Positions 9,253-18,150 are shown, counted from the stretch's first letter. The stretch: 64,000 nt of DNA from Imtechella halotolerans (GCF_028743515.2 NZ_CP117969.2:555001-619000), one strand, 5' to 3'. The notes: a model not told the origin generated them from the letters alone. Program-made: numbers and translations.

Positions 9253-10701
9253 CTAGTAATAAGCGTAACGTCTTACCTTAGAAATATACTTGGCTAAACG
9301 CATAACTTGGTGTGAATACCCGTATTCATTATCATACCAAATATATAGTACAATACTTTTACCATCTTCTGATACAATGGTAGCATTACTATCATAAATC
9401 GATGGTGCGCTGGTGCCAATAATGTCTGAAGACACTAATTCATTATTTAACGAATACTTTATTTGCTCCACAAGATCTCCTTCCAGCGCATATTTTTTCA
9501 TTATGGTATTGATACCTTCTTTAGTAGTTGGTGTGCTTGTCTCAAGGTTTAGTACAACTAGTGAGCCATTAGGTACGGGTACTCTGATGGCGTTGGATGT
9601 AAGTTTACCTGTAAGTGTAGGTAAGGCTTTTGCAACTGCACTACCTGCTCCAGTTTCGGTGATTACCATATTTAAAGCTGCCGCTCTACCACGTCTGTAC
9701 TTGTTATGCATATTATCAACCAAGTTTTGATCATTGGTATAGGCGTGGATCGTTTCTAAATGCCCTTTTACAATACCTAATGAGTCCTCAACTACTTTTA
9801 GGATCGGGGTAATGGCGTTAGTGGTGCATGAAGCTGCAGAAAAAATAGAAACTTCATCTGGATTATACTCTAAATGGTTTACACCATGAACAATATTAGG
9901 AACCCCTTTTCCAGGAGCAGTCAATAAAACTTTATCGGCCCCCTTAGAGGTAAGGTGACGACTAAGCGCTTCATGATCTCTAAAGGCTCCTGTATTGTCA
10001 ATAACCAGGGCATTGTTTATTCCGTATGTTGTATAGTCAATTTCTTCCGGATTTCCTGCAGAAATCATATGTACAGTGGTGCCGTTAATAATAAGGGCTT
10101 TGTTTTCCGTATCGATACCTACAGTCCCGGGAAAATCACCATGTACAGAATCGTAACGTAGCAATGAAGCTCTTTTTTCAAGGCTGTCAGCAGTAATTTT
10201 GTCGCGAGTTACGATAGCTCTTAAACGTAATTGATTACCGCGACCTGTTTTAAGCATTAATTCACGGGCTAATAAACGACCAATTCGACCAAAGCCATAT
10301 AATACCACATCCTTAGGTTGTAGGTCATCTGTCTTTTTTGCGTCCTTTAGTTTGTCAATAACAAAGGCCTTAGAGTCATTGTATTTGGTGTCCTCTAAGT
10401 GATATTCATAGGTAAGTTTACCAATGTCCAACTTGGCAGGCGGTAAATCTAGCGATTTAATAGCTTGAGCAATTTCTACTGTATCGAAAATAGAAATTGG
10501 CTTTTGTACAAATTCTGCCGCATATTCGTGCAGATTGATGATGTCACTTACATTGCTGTCGATTAATTGATTTCTGAAGAAAACCAGTTCTATGGCTTTA
10601 TCGTACCATAAATCGCTCACAATTTTAATGAACTCTACCGAAGCCCTGCGTCGATCGGCTTGGAAAGCCAGTTCTTTTTCGTAGTTTTTTTGATTGCTCA
10701 T
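9253..10701 (-). CDS. gap: glyceraldehyde-3-phosphate dehydrogenase, long form
   Basis: A 482-residue GAPDH. The enzyme core begins near residue 131 with the Rossmann motif YGFGRIGRLLARELM and contains the catalytic SAASCTTNAITP with Cys292 and the C-terminal WYDNEYGYSHQV. The first 130 residues are an extra helical domain absent from classical GAPDH of about 335 residues; long forms of this type occur in Bacteroidota and some other bacteria. Whether it acts in glycolysis or gluconeogenesis cannot be told from the sequence. It stands alone between its own promoter and terminator. Start chosen at ATG 10701, directly followed by the conserved extension. Confidence 0.95.
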   Translation of the reverse strand: MSNQKNYEKELAFQADRRRASVEFIKIVSDLWYDKAIELVFFRNQLIDSNVSDIINLHEYAAEFVQKPISIFDTVEIAQAIKSLDLPPAKLDIGKLTYEYHLEDTKYNDSKAFVIDKLKDAKKTDDLQPKDVVLYGFGRIGRLLARELMLKTGRGNQLRLRAIVTRDKITADSLEKRASLLRYDSVHGDFPGTVGIDTENKALIINGTTVHMISAGNPEEIDYTTYGINNALVIDNTGAFRDHEALSRHLTSKGADKVLLTAPGKGVPNIVHGVNHLEYNPDEVSIFSAASCTTNAITPILKVVEDSLGIVKGHLETIHAYTNDQNLVDNMHNKYRRGRAAALNMVITETGAGSAVAKALPTLTGKLTSNAIRVPVPNGSLVVLNLETSTPTTKEGINTIMKKYALEGDLVEQIKYSLNNELVSSDIIGTSAPSIYDSNATIVSEDGKSIVLYIWYDNEYGYSHQVMRLAKYISKVRRYAYY

Positions 10702-10735
10702 GTAGTTTGTCGTGTTGTTTTTTACAAATTTTCGG

Positions 10736-10743
10736 CAAAAGTA
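10736..10743 (-). promoter_or_regulatory. -7 promoter element for gap
   Basis: Minus-strand TACTTTTG, a perfect TAnnTTTG match, 35 nt upstream of the gap ATG. The partly symmetric AAACGTTT lies just upstream at 10752-10759 and might be an operator half, though this is weak. Confidence 0.5.
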
Positions 10744-10777
10744 TATATTTCAAACGTTTTCGTAAAACTTTTGTAAC

Positions 10778-10803
10778 AAAAAAACCTCCCACTGGGAGGT
10801 TTT
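10778..10803 (-). terminator. rho-independent terminator of the DegP/HtrA gene
   Basis: A 10-bp stem AAAACCTCCC/GGGAGGTTTT (10781-10790 with 10794-10803) with a 3-nt loop. On the minus strand it is followed by a T run. It is 23 nt past the protease stop codon. Confidence 0.85.
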
Positions 10804-10825
10804 ACATGTTGATAATCAAAAGTTA

Positions 10826-12223
10826 TTAAAAGATGAACCGCTCTCGTTCGCCGTTTTTATTGATAAGAACCAGTGTATTCCTGTTGTTTTGAGATAAATT
10901 GTCCATGATGTTCTTGACATCATCTACATTTTTAATCTCTCTGTCATTTATGGCTACTAGAACTTTGCCTTCCATTTCTATATTATTGGTTGTATAGAAG
11001 CTAGATGCCTGGGTAATTTTCACCCCATTTTTAGTTTTAAATGATTTTTTATCCGCATCACTTAAATTTTTCACCTCAAGACCTAGTCCATTAATGCGAT
11101 AGGTTTCGTTTTTATACAGGGTCACTGGAAGGGTGAGCGCTTTTCCATCACGTTCTATGGCTACTTTTATAACGTCGTTTGGACGTTTGGATGCTATATA
11201 TCCCGATAGATCCGAGAATTTTGAAATTTTAATGTTGTCAAGTTTTTTGATGATATCGCCTTCCTTAATACCCGCTTTATCAGCTCCAGATCCTTCATCA
11301 ACGCCTCCTACATAGAATCCTTCACTTTCTTTTACACCTAGTTTTTCTGCATTAAGTGAGTTAAGTTCACTACCTCGTACTCCTAAAACACCTTTTTGTA
11401 CATTCCCAAATTCGATAATATCTTCTACTACTTTCTTAGCGATATTACTTGGGACCGCAAATGAGTACCCTACATAGGAACCTGTTTGTGATGTAATAGC
11501 TGTGTTAATACCAATGAGATCACCATTCGTATTTACAAGGGCGCCACCACTGTTTCCGGGGTTTACTGCGGCATCTGTTTGAATAAAGGACTGAGTCTTA
11601 TCGCTAGAGCCGCTTAAATCACGTGCTTTGGCACTTATAATACCGGCAGTTACAGTAGACGTTAGATTAAATGGGTTACCTACTGCAAGGACCCATTCAC
11701 CTATATGGGTATTATCAGAGTCCGCAAAGGTAAGATACGGTAACTTTTCGTCCGCATCTACTTTCAATAAAGCAATATCAGTGGCTGGATCTGTTCCTAC
11801 TAATTCAGCCTTATATATTTTATTATTATTGAGTGTAATTTCAATTTGTGAGGCATTGGCAATTACGTGATTGTTTGTTACAATATACCCGTCCGGAGTA
11901 ATAATTACCCCTGATCCAGTACCGATTTGTGCACGTTCACGTCCTCCTGATCCATAAAAGAAATCAAAAATCGTAGCTGGTTCTCTGGAGACAGAAACAT
12001 TTTTTACGTGGACAACACTGTGTACCGTTTTTTCGGCAGCTTCCACAAATTGATTTTCATTTAGATTTAAGGCTGGAGCATTACCAAAATTGGTGGTAAC
12101 CACTGAAGGTTTTGTTTCGTCTCCAATGATGTATGTATTTTTTTGAAATAATAAGGAGTAAGCTCCTAAGGAAATGGCTCCCCCTAAAACTCCTGCAAAA
12201 ATCAAACTAACATGTTTTTTCAT
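10826..12223 (-). CDS. DegP/DegQ-type (HtrA) periplasmic serine protease
   Basis: A 465-residue envelope protease/chaperone that handles misfolded exported proteins. Residues 1-26 form an N-terminal signal or anchor. The trypsin-like domain has the full triad: His119 (VTNNHVIA), Asp149 (ATDIALLK) and Ser225 (NPGNSGGAL). Two PDZ domains follow, at about 275-365 (GVLGVRGSEL...) and 375-465. The gene is single, with its own terminator, and diverges from dapF; the shared 136-bp gap contains a 14-bp perfect palindrome. No TAnnTTTG element is visible in front of it, so it may use an alternative sigma factor. degP versus degQ cannot be assigned. Confidence 0.94.
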   Translation of the reverse strand: MKKHVSLIFAGVLGGAISLGAYSLLFQKNTYIIGDETKPSVVTTNFGNAPALNLNENQFVEAAEKTVHSVVHVKNVSVSREPATIFDFFYGSGGRERAQIGTGSGVIITPDGYIVTNNHVIANASQIEITLNNNKIYKAELVGTDPATDIALLKVDADEKLPYLTFADSDNTHIGEWVLAVGNPFNLTSTVTAGIISAKARDLSGSSDKTQSFIQTDAAVNPGNSGGALVNTNGDLIGINTAITSQTGSYVGYSFAVPSNIAKKVVEDIIEFGNVQKGVLGVRGSELNSLNAEKLGVKESEGFYVGGVDEGSGADKAGIKEGDIIKKLDNIKISKFSDLSGYIASKRPNDVIKVAIERDGKALTLPVTLYKNETYRINGLGLEVKNLSDADKKSFKTKNGVKITQASSFYTTNNIEMEGKVLVAINDREIKNVDDVKNIMDNLSQNNRNTLVLINKNGERERFIF

Positions 12224-12278
12224 AGTATTACCATTTTATATTCGACAATTTTAACATTTAAAATTATTTCTTTATTTC

Positions 12279-12292
12279 GTTGTAATTACAAC
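12279..12292. promoter_or_regulatory. 14-bp perfect palindrome in the degP/dapF divergent gap
   Basis: GTTGTAATTACAAC is a perfect dyad in the intergenic region between the two divergent genes, 42 nt upstream of the dapF -7 element and 56 nt upstream of the protease ATG. It has no T run on either side, so it looks like an operator rather than a terminator. The binding protein is unknown. Confidence 0.45.
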
Positions 12293-12333
12293 TTTAACGG
12301 CAGTTTAACAGCAGAAAATACTATGCCAAATTG

Positions 12334-12341
12334 TATCTTTG
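12334..12341 (+). promoter_or_regulatory. -7 promoter element for dapF
   Basis: TATCTTTG, a perfect TAnnTTTG match, 18 nt before the dapF ATG at 12360. Because the upstream in-frame TTG at 12339 lies inside this element, it cannot be the translation start. Confidence 0.6.
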
Positions 12342-12359
12342 TCACAAAGATTATGTAGT

Positions 12360-13142
12360 ATGAGTTTGTTATTTTATAAATATCAGGGTACCGGAAACGA
12401 TTTTGTAATGATCGATAACCGTACCTTATTTTTTCCAAAGGAGGATGTCGAACTTGTTGCAAAACTTTGCGATCGCCGCTTTGGGATAGGAGCAGATGGC
12501 TTGATTCTTTTAGAAAATGACCCAGGTTATGATTTTAAAATGGTGTATTTCAACGCAGACGGTAATCAAAGTAGTATGTGTGGAAACGGAGGAAGGTGTT
12601 TGGTGGCGTTTGCTCAGCAATTGGGAATAATAACTGACAAAACGACATTTATTGCCACTGATGGGGAGCACCATGCAACCATTCATGAAGACGGAAATGT
12701 TAGTTTGCAAATGTTGGATGTCTCCAAAATTGAAACTCATAAATCGCATTGGTTTTTAAATACAGGTTCTCCTCATCATGTTGAAATGGTGTCTGGAATA
12801 GGAGCTATGAATGTAAAAGAAACAGGAGCTTCTATTCGTTATGGTGCTCCTTATTTTAAGGAGGGGAGTAATGTGAATTTTGTAGAGAAGAAGGATACTT
12901 CTACCTTTACAGTTCGTACCTATGAACGAGGGGTTGAAGATGAAACCTATTCTTGTGGAACGGGAGTAACAGCCGTAGCTATTGCTATGAATTATAGCAA
13001 GCAGACCCCCTCAAATGAGGTGGTTTTAGAAACCCCTGGTGGTGTTTTAAAAGTAAGGTTTAACCCATTAGATGATAGGTATACTGATGTGTGGCTTACA
13101 GGGCCTGCAACTTTTGTTTATAAAGGTGAGATATCATGGTAA
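12360..13142 (+). CDS. dapF: diaminopimelate epimerase
   Basis: DapF converts LL- to meso-diaminopimelate, the last step before lysine and the cross-linking residue of peptidoglycan. The 260-residue protein has both catalytic cysteines: Cys74 in SSMCGNGGRC and Cys199 in YSCGTGVTAV. The N-terminal FYKYQGTGNDFVMIDN and ADGLILL motifs are intact. ATG 12360 is chosen over an upstream TTG because a promoter element covers the latter. Its stop overlaps the start of the following acetyltransferase (ATG at 13136), and mltG follows, so an operon with a cell-wall theme. dapA is elsewhere, at 29.7 kb. Confidence 0.97.
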   Translation: MSLLFYKYQGTGNDFVMIDNRTLFFPKEDVELVAKLCDRRFGIGADGLILLENDPGYDFKMVYFNADGNQSSMCGNGGRCLVAFAQQLGIITDKTTFIATDGEHHATIHEDGNVSLQMLDVSKIETHKSHWFLNTGSPHHVEMVSGIGAMNVKETGASIRYGAPYFKEGSNVNFVEKKDTSTFTVRTYERGVEDETYSCGTGVTAVAIAMNYSKQTPSNEVVLETPGGVLKVRFNPLDDRYTDVWLTGPATFVYKGEISW

Positions 13143-13657
13143 CACTCAAAGGTAAACAGCTTTTTTTACGTGCTCTCGAACCCGAGGACATTGATTTTTT
13201 ATACAAGCTTGAGAATGATGAAACGATCTGGCAGGTAAGTGAGACCCAGACTCCTTATTCTCGTTATGTACTTAAGCAATACCTTAAGAATAGTTATAAA
13301 GATATTTATGAAGTAAAGCAGTTACGCCTTGCTATTGTTTCCCACACTCACGGATTGGTGGGACTTATCGACTTGTATGATTTTGATCCGAAGCATAAAA
13401 GAGCTGGGGTTGGGATCGTTGTGGACACAGTTCATCATAGTAAAGGGATAGGTACTGAGGCTCTTGAATTACTTTGTGAGTTTGCCTTTACTCATTTACA
13501 AGTACATCAGTTGTTTGCTCATATTACTCCAGATAACAATCCCAGTATACGTCTGTTTACCCGTGTTGGTTTTTTACATACCGGAACAAGAAAAGAATGG
13601 CTTTTTCAAAACGGTACCTTTATGGATGAATTAATATTTCAAAAAATAGCCCCTTAA
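13136..13657 (+). CDS. GNAT family N-acetyltransferase (RimJ/RimL-like)
   Basis: A 173-residue acetyltransferase. The fold is shown by LRALEPEDIDFLYKLENDETIW at the N-terminus, the acetyl-CoA-binding loop VVDTVHHSKGIGTEALELL and HQLFAHITPDNNPSIRLFTRVGF near the C-terminus, typical of the RimJ/RimL subgroup that acetylates protein N-termini or small amines. The start overlaps the end of dapF by 7 nt and mltG begins 2 nt after its stop, so it is coupled to both. The substrate is unknown; the operon setting suggests, without proving, a role linked to cell-wall precursors. Confidence 0.88.
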   Translation: MVTLKGKQLFLRALEPEDIDFLYKLENDETIWQVSETQTPYSRYVLKQYLKNSYKDIYEVKQLRLAIVSHTHGLVGLIDLYDFDPKHKRAGVGIVVDTVHHSKGIGTEALELLCEFAFTHLQVHQLFAHITPDNNPSIRLFTRVGFLHTGTRKEWLFQNGTFMDELIFQKIAP

Positions 13658-13659
13658 TT

Positions 13660-14703
13660 ATGTATTTACGAAAAATTGTTTTAGCCATCGCTTTGATTGG
13701 TTTAGTGGTTAGTGGAGTAGTGGTTTATAAGATTTACAACGCCATTTTTGCACCCAACACTGCATTTGCTAATGAACAGGCCTTTATTTATATACCCACT
13801 GGCGCTAGCTTTAATGTGGTTGAAAAAGAATTAGAACCACTTTTAAAAGACCTAAACAGTTTTGTAGCTGTAGCCAAACGAAAGGGGTATGTTTCTAATA
13901 TAAAGGCTGGAAAATATGCACTAAAGCATGGAATGAGCAATAATGATATCGTGAATACATTGCGCAGTGGGAACATGCCAGTACGAGTATCCTTTAATAA
14001 TCAAGAAACCTTAGCGCGTTTAGCTGGACGTATCAGTACCCAAATTGAGGCTGATAGTGTGGCACTACTTGAGGTGTTTAGAGATACCGCCTTTCTGAAA
14101 GAAAACGGATTTACTACACAAACGGCGCTTGGGATGTATTTACCAAATAGTTACGAGTTCTTTTGGAATACATCAGCTGCCCAGTTCAGAGATCGTATGT
14201 TGGTGGAATACGAGCGTTTCTGGACTCCAGAACGTGTACAGAAAGCAGAAGCTCTAAAAATGACACCTATGCAGGTTATTAGTTTGGCATCGATTGTTCA
14301 GAAAGAAACAGCCAAGGTAGATGAGCGACCTAGAGTAGCGGGTGTGTATCTTAATCGTATACGAACTAATATGCTTTTACAAGCAGATCCAACCGTTATT
14401 TATGCGATAAAGGAGAAAACCGGGAATTATGATACGGTGATTAAACGGGTATTATTTAAGGATTTAGAAATCGATTCCCCTTATAATACCTATAAATATG
14501 CGGGCGTTCCTCCAGGCCCCATTGCCATGCCGGATATTTCTTCTATTGAAGCCGTTTTGACTCCAGAAAAACATGATTATTATTATTTTGTGGCGGATGT
14601 AAAGAATTTTGGATACCATATGTTTGCTAAAAATTTGGCGCAACATAATGCCAATAGACAACACTATATCCAGTGGGTTAATAGGCAGAATATCAGACGT
14701 TAA
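13660..14703 (+). CDS. mltG: endolytic murein transglycosylase MltG
   Basis: MltG cuts nascent glycan strands and is thought to set their length. The 347-residue protein has one N-terminal membrane helix (about 5-27), a LysM-like periplasmic part and the YceG domain with SLASIVQKETAKVDERPRVAGV, which contains the conserved catalytic Glu, then LQADPTVIYAI, SPYNTYKYAGVPPGPIAMP and YYYFVADVKNFGYHMFAK. All family landmarks are present, so it should be active. Third gene of the dapF operon. Confidence 0.95.
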   Translation: MYLRKIVLAIALIGLVVSGVVVYKIYNAIFAPNTAFANEQAFIYIPTGASFNVVEKELEPLLKDLNSFVAVAKRKGYVSNIKAGKYALKHGMSNNDIVNTLRSGNMPVRVSFNNQETLARLAGRISTQIEADSVALLEVFRDTAFLKENGFTTQTALGMYLPNSYEFFWNTSAAQFRDRMLVEYERFWTPERVQKAEALKMTPMQVISLASIVQKETAKVDERPRVAGVYLNRIRTNMLLQADPTVIYAIKEKTGNYDTVIKRVLFKDLEIDSPYNTYKYAGVPPGPIAMPDISSIEAVLTPEKHDYYYFVADVKNFGYHMFAKNLAQHNANRQHYIQWVNRQNIRR

Positions 14704-14790
14704 CAACGTATTATTTTTAGTTTAAAAAATGCATTTCAACCGATTTAACTACACTTTAACAAGTTGATTTTCAGTATTTAAAAATTTGAT

Positions 14791-14798
14791 TATCTTTG
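14791..14798 (+). promoter_or_regulatory. -7 promoter element for the lysozyme-fold protein
   Basis: TATCTTTG, a perfect TAnnTTTG match, about 60 nt before the ATG at 14859. The leader contains a near-palindrome (CAAATTGGC...GCCATTTG, 14816-14834) that could fold into a small hairpin. Confidence 0.5.
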
Positions 14799-14858
14799 CA
14801 CGCTGAAATTTTAAGCAAATTGGCATGCCATTTGTAAGTCTTAAAGAAATCAAATTTT

Positions 14859-15485
14859 ATGAGAAAAAGCATATTAGAATATTTTATTTTAGTTGCTGTA
14901 TTCGTACTTGTTTCTTTTGGTTTTACCTCTGTTCGTGAGGTAAGCATTCATGAAAATTTATTGGTTGATGGACCATTGTTGGCTATGGTGTTTCCTCAGG
15001 AGGAAATTCCAGTGAGGCCTGCGCCTCCTATGGTTGGAAAATCCTATATGGGATTCAAAGAGGCTTTGGGATATAGAGAATCCCGAGGTAATTATTTTAT
15101 TGTTAATGATTATGGATATATGGGGAAGTACCAATTTGGTGCTGCTACCCTACGTCTGTTTGGAGTAAAGAGTACGGCAGAATTTTTGAACAACCCAGAG
15201 TTGCAAGAACGCGTATTGAAAGCGAGTCTTGAGCGAAATAAATGGGTGTTGCGAAAAGAAATTGAAAAGTATACAGGTAAAACGGTAAATGGAGTACTTG
15301 TAACGGAATCTGGGATTTTAGCAGCCGCACACTTAGGTGGAGCTGGAAGTGTTAAGTCCTATTTACGAAGCTGGGGAGCCAATGGTTTTAAAGATGCCAA
15401 TGGAACAAGTATTCGCTTTTATATGAAGAAATTCGGCGGGTATGATCTCTCATCCATTGCAGCTCGGAAAGACGCAAAATTATGA
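14859..15485 (+). CDS. secreted lysozyme-fold protein (lytic transglycosylase-like)
   Basis: A 208-residue protein with an N-terminal hydrophobic segment (about 8-25) as signal or anchor. The segment ALGYRESRGNYFIVNDYGYMGKYQFGAATL contains the Glu-Ser-Arg-Gly and GxYQF arrangement seen in lytic transglycosylases and related phage lysozyme-like proteins; the Glu is the likely acid. A second conserved part is GILAAAHLGGAGSVKSYL. In flavobacteria such proteins often go by 'peptidoglycan-binding protein LysM', but no LysM repeat is visible. It is convergent with the methylase gene and shares its terminator. Activity on peptidoglycan is inferred, not shown. Confidence 0.75.
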   Translation: MRKSILEYFILVAVFVLVSFGFTSVREVSIHENLLVDGPLLAMVFPQEEIPVRPAPPMVGKSYMGFKEALGYRESRGNYFIVNDYGYMGKYQFGAATLRLFGVKSTAEFLNNPELQERVLKASLERNKWVLRKEIEKYTGKTVNGVLVTESGILAAAHLGGAGSVKSYLRSWGANGFKDANGTSIRFYMKKFGGYDLSSIAARKDAKL

Positions 15486-15487
15486 TT

Positions 15488-15518
15488 AAAAAGCCTTCTT
15501 ACACAGAAGGCTTTTTTT
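15488..15518. terminator. bidirectional rho-independent terminator
   Basis: An 11-bp stem AAAAAGCCTTC/GAAGGCTTTTT (15488-15498 with 15506-15516) with a 7-nt loop, with a T run on both strands. It sits between two convergent genes and touches the stop codon of the minus-strand one. Confidence 0.88.
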
Positions 15519-16227
15519 AGTTCTTATGTATAATAAATATGGCAGGTCTTTTATGGAGAGATACTTTGTGTTTTTTCCATGCCGCCACTGACATTGTTTT
15601 GATGTATTGGGTTGGTAGGGTTAAGTCACAGGCTATACATAAAAGGGTGTCGGATTGTAATACCTGAAGGACTTCTTCCACCAATTTATCATTTCGATAT
15701 GGGGTTTCGATAAAGAGTTGGGATTGCTTTTCTTCTTTAGCTCTTTTTTCAAAGAATTTTAAAGCCTGCTTACGGTCATTCTTATCAATTGGGAGATAGC
15801 CGTTAAAGGCAAAGCTTTGTCCGTTCATTCCGCTGGCCATTAGAGCTAGTAAAATGGAGGAAGGTCCTACTAGAGGAACCACTTCCAAATTTTTATCATG
15901 AGCTGTTTTAACGACCTCGGCTCCAGGGTCAGCAATTCCAGGGCAACCAGCTTCAGAGATTACTCCAACGGAAACACCTTCCATACATGGGGTTAGATAC
16001 GCTGGAATTTGATGTGCTTCTGTAAATTTGTTGATGAGTTCAAATTGTAACTCAGACTGAGGTAGTTCAGGAGCTATTTTTTTGATGAACCGTCTTGCAG
16101 TTTTTTCATTTTCAACAATAAAATGCCTTAATTGAAGGATGACTTCCTTTATGGTAATGGGAAGAACTTCCATGGGATTATTTTCTCCTAAGGTTGTGGG
16201 GATCAGGTATACTTTTCCTTGTGACAT
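15517..16227 (-). CDS. RsmI-like tetrapyrrole-methylase family SAM methyltransferase
   Basis: A 236-residue SAM-dependent methylase. GVISEAGCPGIADPGAEVVKTAH is the family's cofactor-loop motif and VPLVGPSSILLALMASGMNGQSFAFNGYLP follows, as in RsmI, which 2'-O-methylates C1402 of 16S rRNA. The protein is some 40-50 residues shorter than E. coli RsmI and lacks its C-terminal extension. Bacteroidota often carry two such paralogues, so it may not be the true RsmI. Its ATG overlaps the stop of the upstream phosphatase by 1 base (ATGA), so the two are coupled. Confidence 0.82.
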   Translation of the reverse strand: MSQGKVYLIPTTLGENNPMEVLPITIKEVILQLRHFIVENEKTARRFIKKIAPELPQSELQFELINKFTEAHQIPAYLTPCMEGVSVGVISEAGCPGIADPGAEVVKTAHDKNLEVVPLVGPSSILLALMASGMNGQSFAFNGYLPIDKNDRKQALKFFEKRAKEEKQSQLFIETPYRNDKLVEEVLQVLQSDTLLCIACDLTLPTQYIKTMSVAAWKKHKVSLHKRPAIFIIHKN

Positions 16228-16697
16228 CAGTGGCTTTCTTGTTGTAATTTATCGGCTATTGTCGTGCATGCCATATCCAGCATAGTAAAAACAGTGTCAA
16301 ATCCATCATCACCTCCATAGTAAGGGTCAGGTACCTCAGAATTACTTAGTGTGTCAACCTCGTTCAGAATGAGGCGAACCTTAGCTTTTTGATCCTCGCT
16401 TTCTGCTAACCTTATAATATTTTTGTAATTACTAACATCCATAGCATATATATAGTCAAAGACATCAAAATCATTTTTAGTAAATTGTCTACAACGTTGA
16501 TGGGTGATGTCAATATTGTTTTTTTTGGCAACTGCTATGGATCTCGGGTCGGGCAATTTTCCAATATGATAACTTGCTGTTCCTGCTGAATCAACTGTGA
16601 AATTTTCAGGACTTAATTTGGACTGTAGGATGCCTTCAGCAAGTGGAGAGCGACATATGTTACCTAAGCAGACCATCAGTATTTTAACTTTTGCCAT
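16227..16697 (-). CDS. low-molecular-weight protein-tyrosine phosphatase
   Basis: A 156-residue phosphatase. The P-loop CLGNICRS near the N-terminus gives nucleophile Cys10 and Arg16 (C-x5-R), and the acid loop VPDPYYGG with its Asp lies near residue 120. Family members remove phosphate from tyrosine, often on exopolysaccharide kinases; no such kinase is in the window. It follows dnaA, separated by a strong terminator, and is coupled to the RsmI-like gene downstream. The order dnaA, LMW phosphatase, methylase is conserved in flavobacteria as I recall. Confidence 0.93.
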   Translation of the reverse strand: MAKVKILMVCLGNICRSPLAEGILQSKLSPENFTVDSAGTASYHIGKLPDPRSIAVAKKNNIDITHQRCRQFTKNDFDVFDYIYAMDVSNYKNIIRLAESEDQKAKVRLILNEVDTLSNSEVPDPYYGGDDGFDTVFTMLDMACTTIADKLQQESH

Positions 16698-16707
16698 GGC
16701 ATTATGT

Positions 16708-16740
16708 AAAAAAAGTTATCGTTTAGAGCGATAACTTTTT
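16708..16740 (-). terminator. rho-independent terminator of dnaA
   Basis: A 12-bp stem AAAAAGTTATCG/CGATAACTTTTT (16710-16721 with 16729-16740) with a 7-nt loop; the minus strand continues in T. It overlaps the last codons and stop of dnaA. Confidence 0.82.
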
Positions 16741-18150
16741 GGTTAAATCTTCAATATATTTTCTGAACTGTTTGTCTGTTTCTGCGAGATTGTCGACTGT
16801 TTTGCAGGCGTGTAGTACGGTAGCGTGGTCTCGTTTCCCAATTTGTGATCCAATGCTGGCCAGAGATGCTTTGGTGAATTTCTTAGCGAAAAACATGGCT
16901 AATTGGCGTGCTTGCACGATATGCCTCTTTCGCGTCTTTGACTGTAGTGTGGATACATCCATTTGGAAATAATCGGACACTACTTTTTGGATGTAGTCGA
17001 TAGACACTTCACGCTTTGTATTTTTGACAAACTTCTCTACAATTTGTTTTGCTAGTTCAAGAGTGACTTCTTTCTTGTTAAAGGAAGAATGGGCTATAAG
17101 GGATATAATAGCGCCCTCGAGCTCTCGAACGTTTGATTTGATGTTTTTAGCAACGTATTCAACAATTTCATCACTCATTTCCACACCATCTCTATAGAGT
17201 TTGTTTTTAAGGATGGAAATACGTGTTTCATAATCTGGCGTCTGTAATTCAGCTGATAGCCCCCATTTGAAACGTGATAATAAACGCTGCTCAATATCCT
17301 GCATATCTACTGGTGCCTTATCTGAGGTAAGGATAACCTGTTTGTGGTTTTGATGCAAGTGGTTGAATATGTGGAAAAACACGTCCTGTGTACCAGATTT
17401 TCCAGAGAAGAACTGCACATCATCTATGATAAGTACATCGATTAACTGGTAAAAATGGATGAAATCATTTCGTGTATTTTTCTTTACCGATTCAATATAT
17501 TGTTGAGTGAATTTTTCAGCTGAAATGTAAAGAACAGTCTTTTCAGGGTATTTGTCTTTGATTTCTACACCTATAGCATGAGCTAAGTGTGTTTTTCCGA
17601 GTCCAACGCCACCAAAAATTAGTAAGGGGTTAAATGAGGTACCTCCAGGTTTATTCGCTACAGCTAATCCAGCGGAGCGTGCAAGACGGTTGGAATCACC
17701 TTCCAGGAAATTTTCAAAGTTATTATTAGGATTCAGTTGTGATTCAATTTTGACATTTCGGATGCCGGGAATCACAAAAGGATTTTTTAATTCAGGATTT
17801 TTGTGTTTTACGGGAACATCTACTTCTTGAGCCGGCATGGCTACTCTATTAGAGCTAGGAATTTTCTCCGTAAAGGGTTGTTTGTTACCGTAAGTATTTT
17901 CCATCTTAATGATGTATACTAACTTAGCATTTTCTCCAAGTTCTTTGGTAAGGGCAACTTTCAATAACTTGACGTAATGTTCTTCAAGCCATTCATAAAA
18001 AAATTTACTAGGAACTTGGATGCTTAATGCGTTATCGGTTAACTTTACAGACTTGATAGGTTCAAACCAAGTTTTGTAAGCTTGTGGTTGGATGTTATCC
18101 TTTATGAAAGCTAGACAGTTATCCCAAACCGATTGCGCAGTTACAGTCAT
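16723..18150 (-). CDS. dnaA: chromosomal replication initiator protein DnaA
   Basis: DnaA is the AAA+ initiator that melts oriC. The 475-residue protein has domain I (1-85, with WFEPIKSVKL), a linker, the ATPase domain with Walker A GGVGLGKTHL, Walker B VLIIDDVQFF and sensor regions (QRLLSRFKWGL), and the DNA-binding domain IV with KRDHATVLHACKTV, the DnaA signature. ATG 18150 gives the usual N-terminus. It is divergent from the thioesterase; the 201-bp A+T-rich gap upstream is a possible origin. Confidence 0.98.
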   Translation of the reverse strand: MTVTAQSVWDNCLAFIKDNIQPQAYKTWFEPIKSVKLTDNALSIQVPSKFFYEWLEEHYVKLLKVALTKELGENAKLVYIIKMENTYGNKQPFTEKIPSSNRVAMPAQEVDVPVKHKNPELKNPFVIPGIRNVKIESQLNPNNNFENFLEGDSNRLARSAGLAVANKPGGTSFNPLLIFGGVGLGKTHLAHAIGVEIKDKYPEKTVLYISAEKFTQQYIESVKKNTRNDFIHFYQLIDVLIIDDVQFFSGKSGTQDVFFHIFNHLHQNHKQVILTSDKAPVDMQDIEQRLLSRFKWGLSAELQTPDYETRISILKNKLYRDGVEMSDEIVEYVAKNIKSNVRELEGAIISLIAHSSFNKKEVTLELAKQIVEKFVKNTKREVSIDYIQKVVSDYFQMDVSTLQSKTRKRHIVQARQLAMFFAKKFTKASLASIGSQIGKRDHATVLHACKTVDNLAETDKQFRKYIEDLTKKLSL

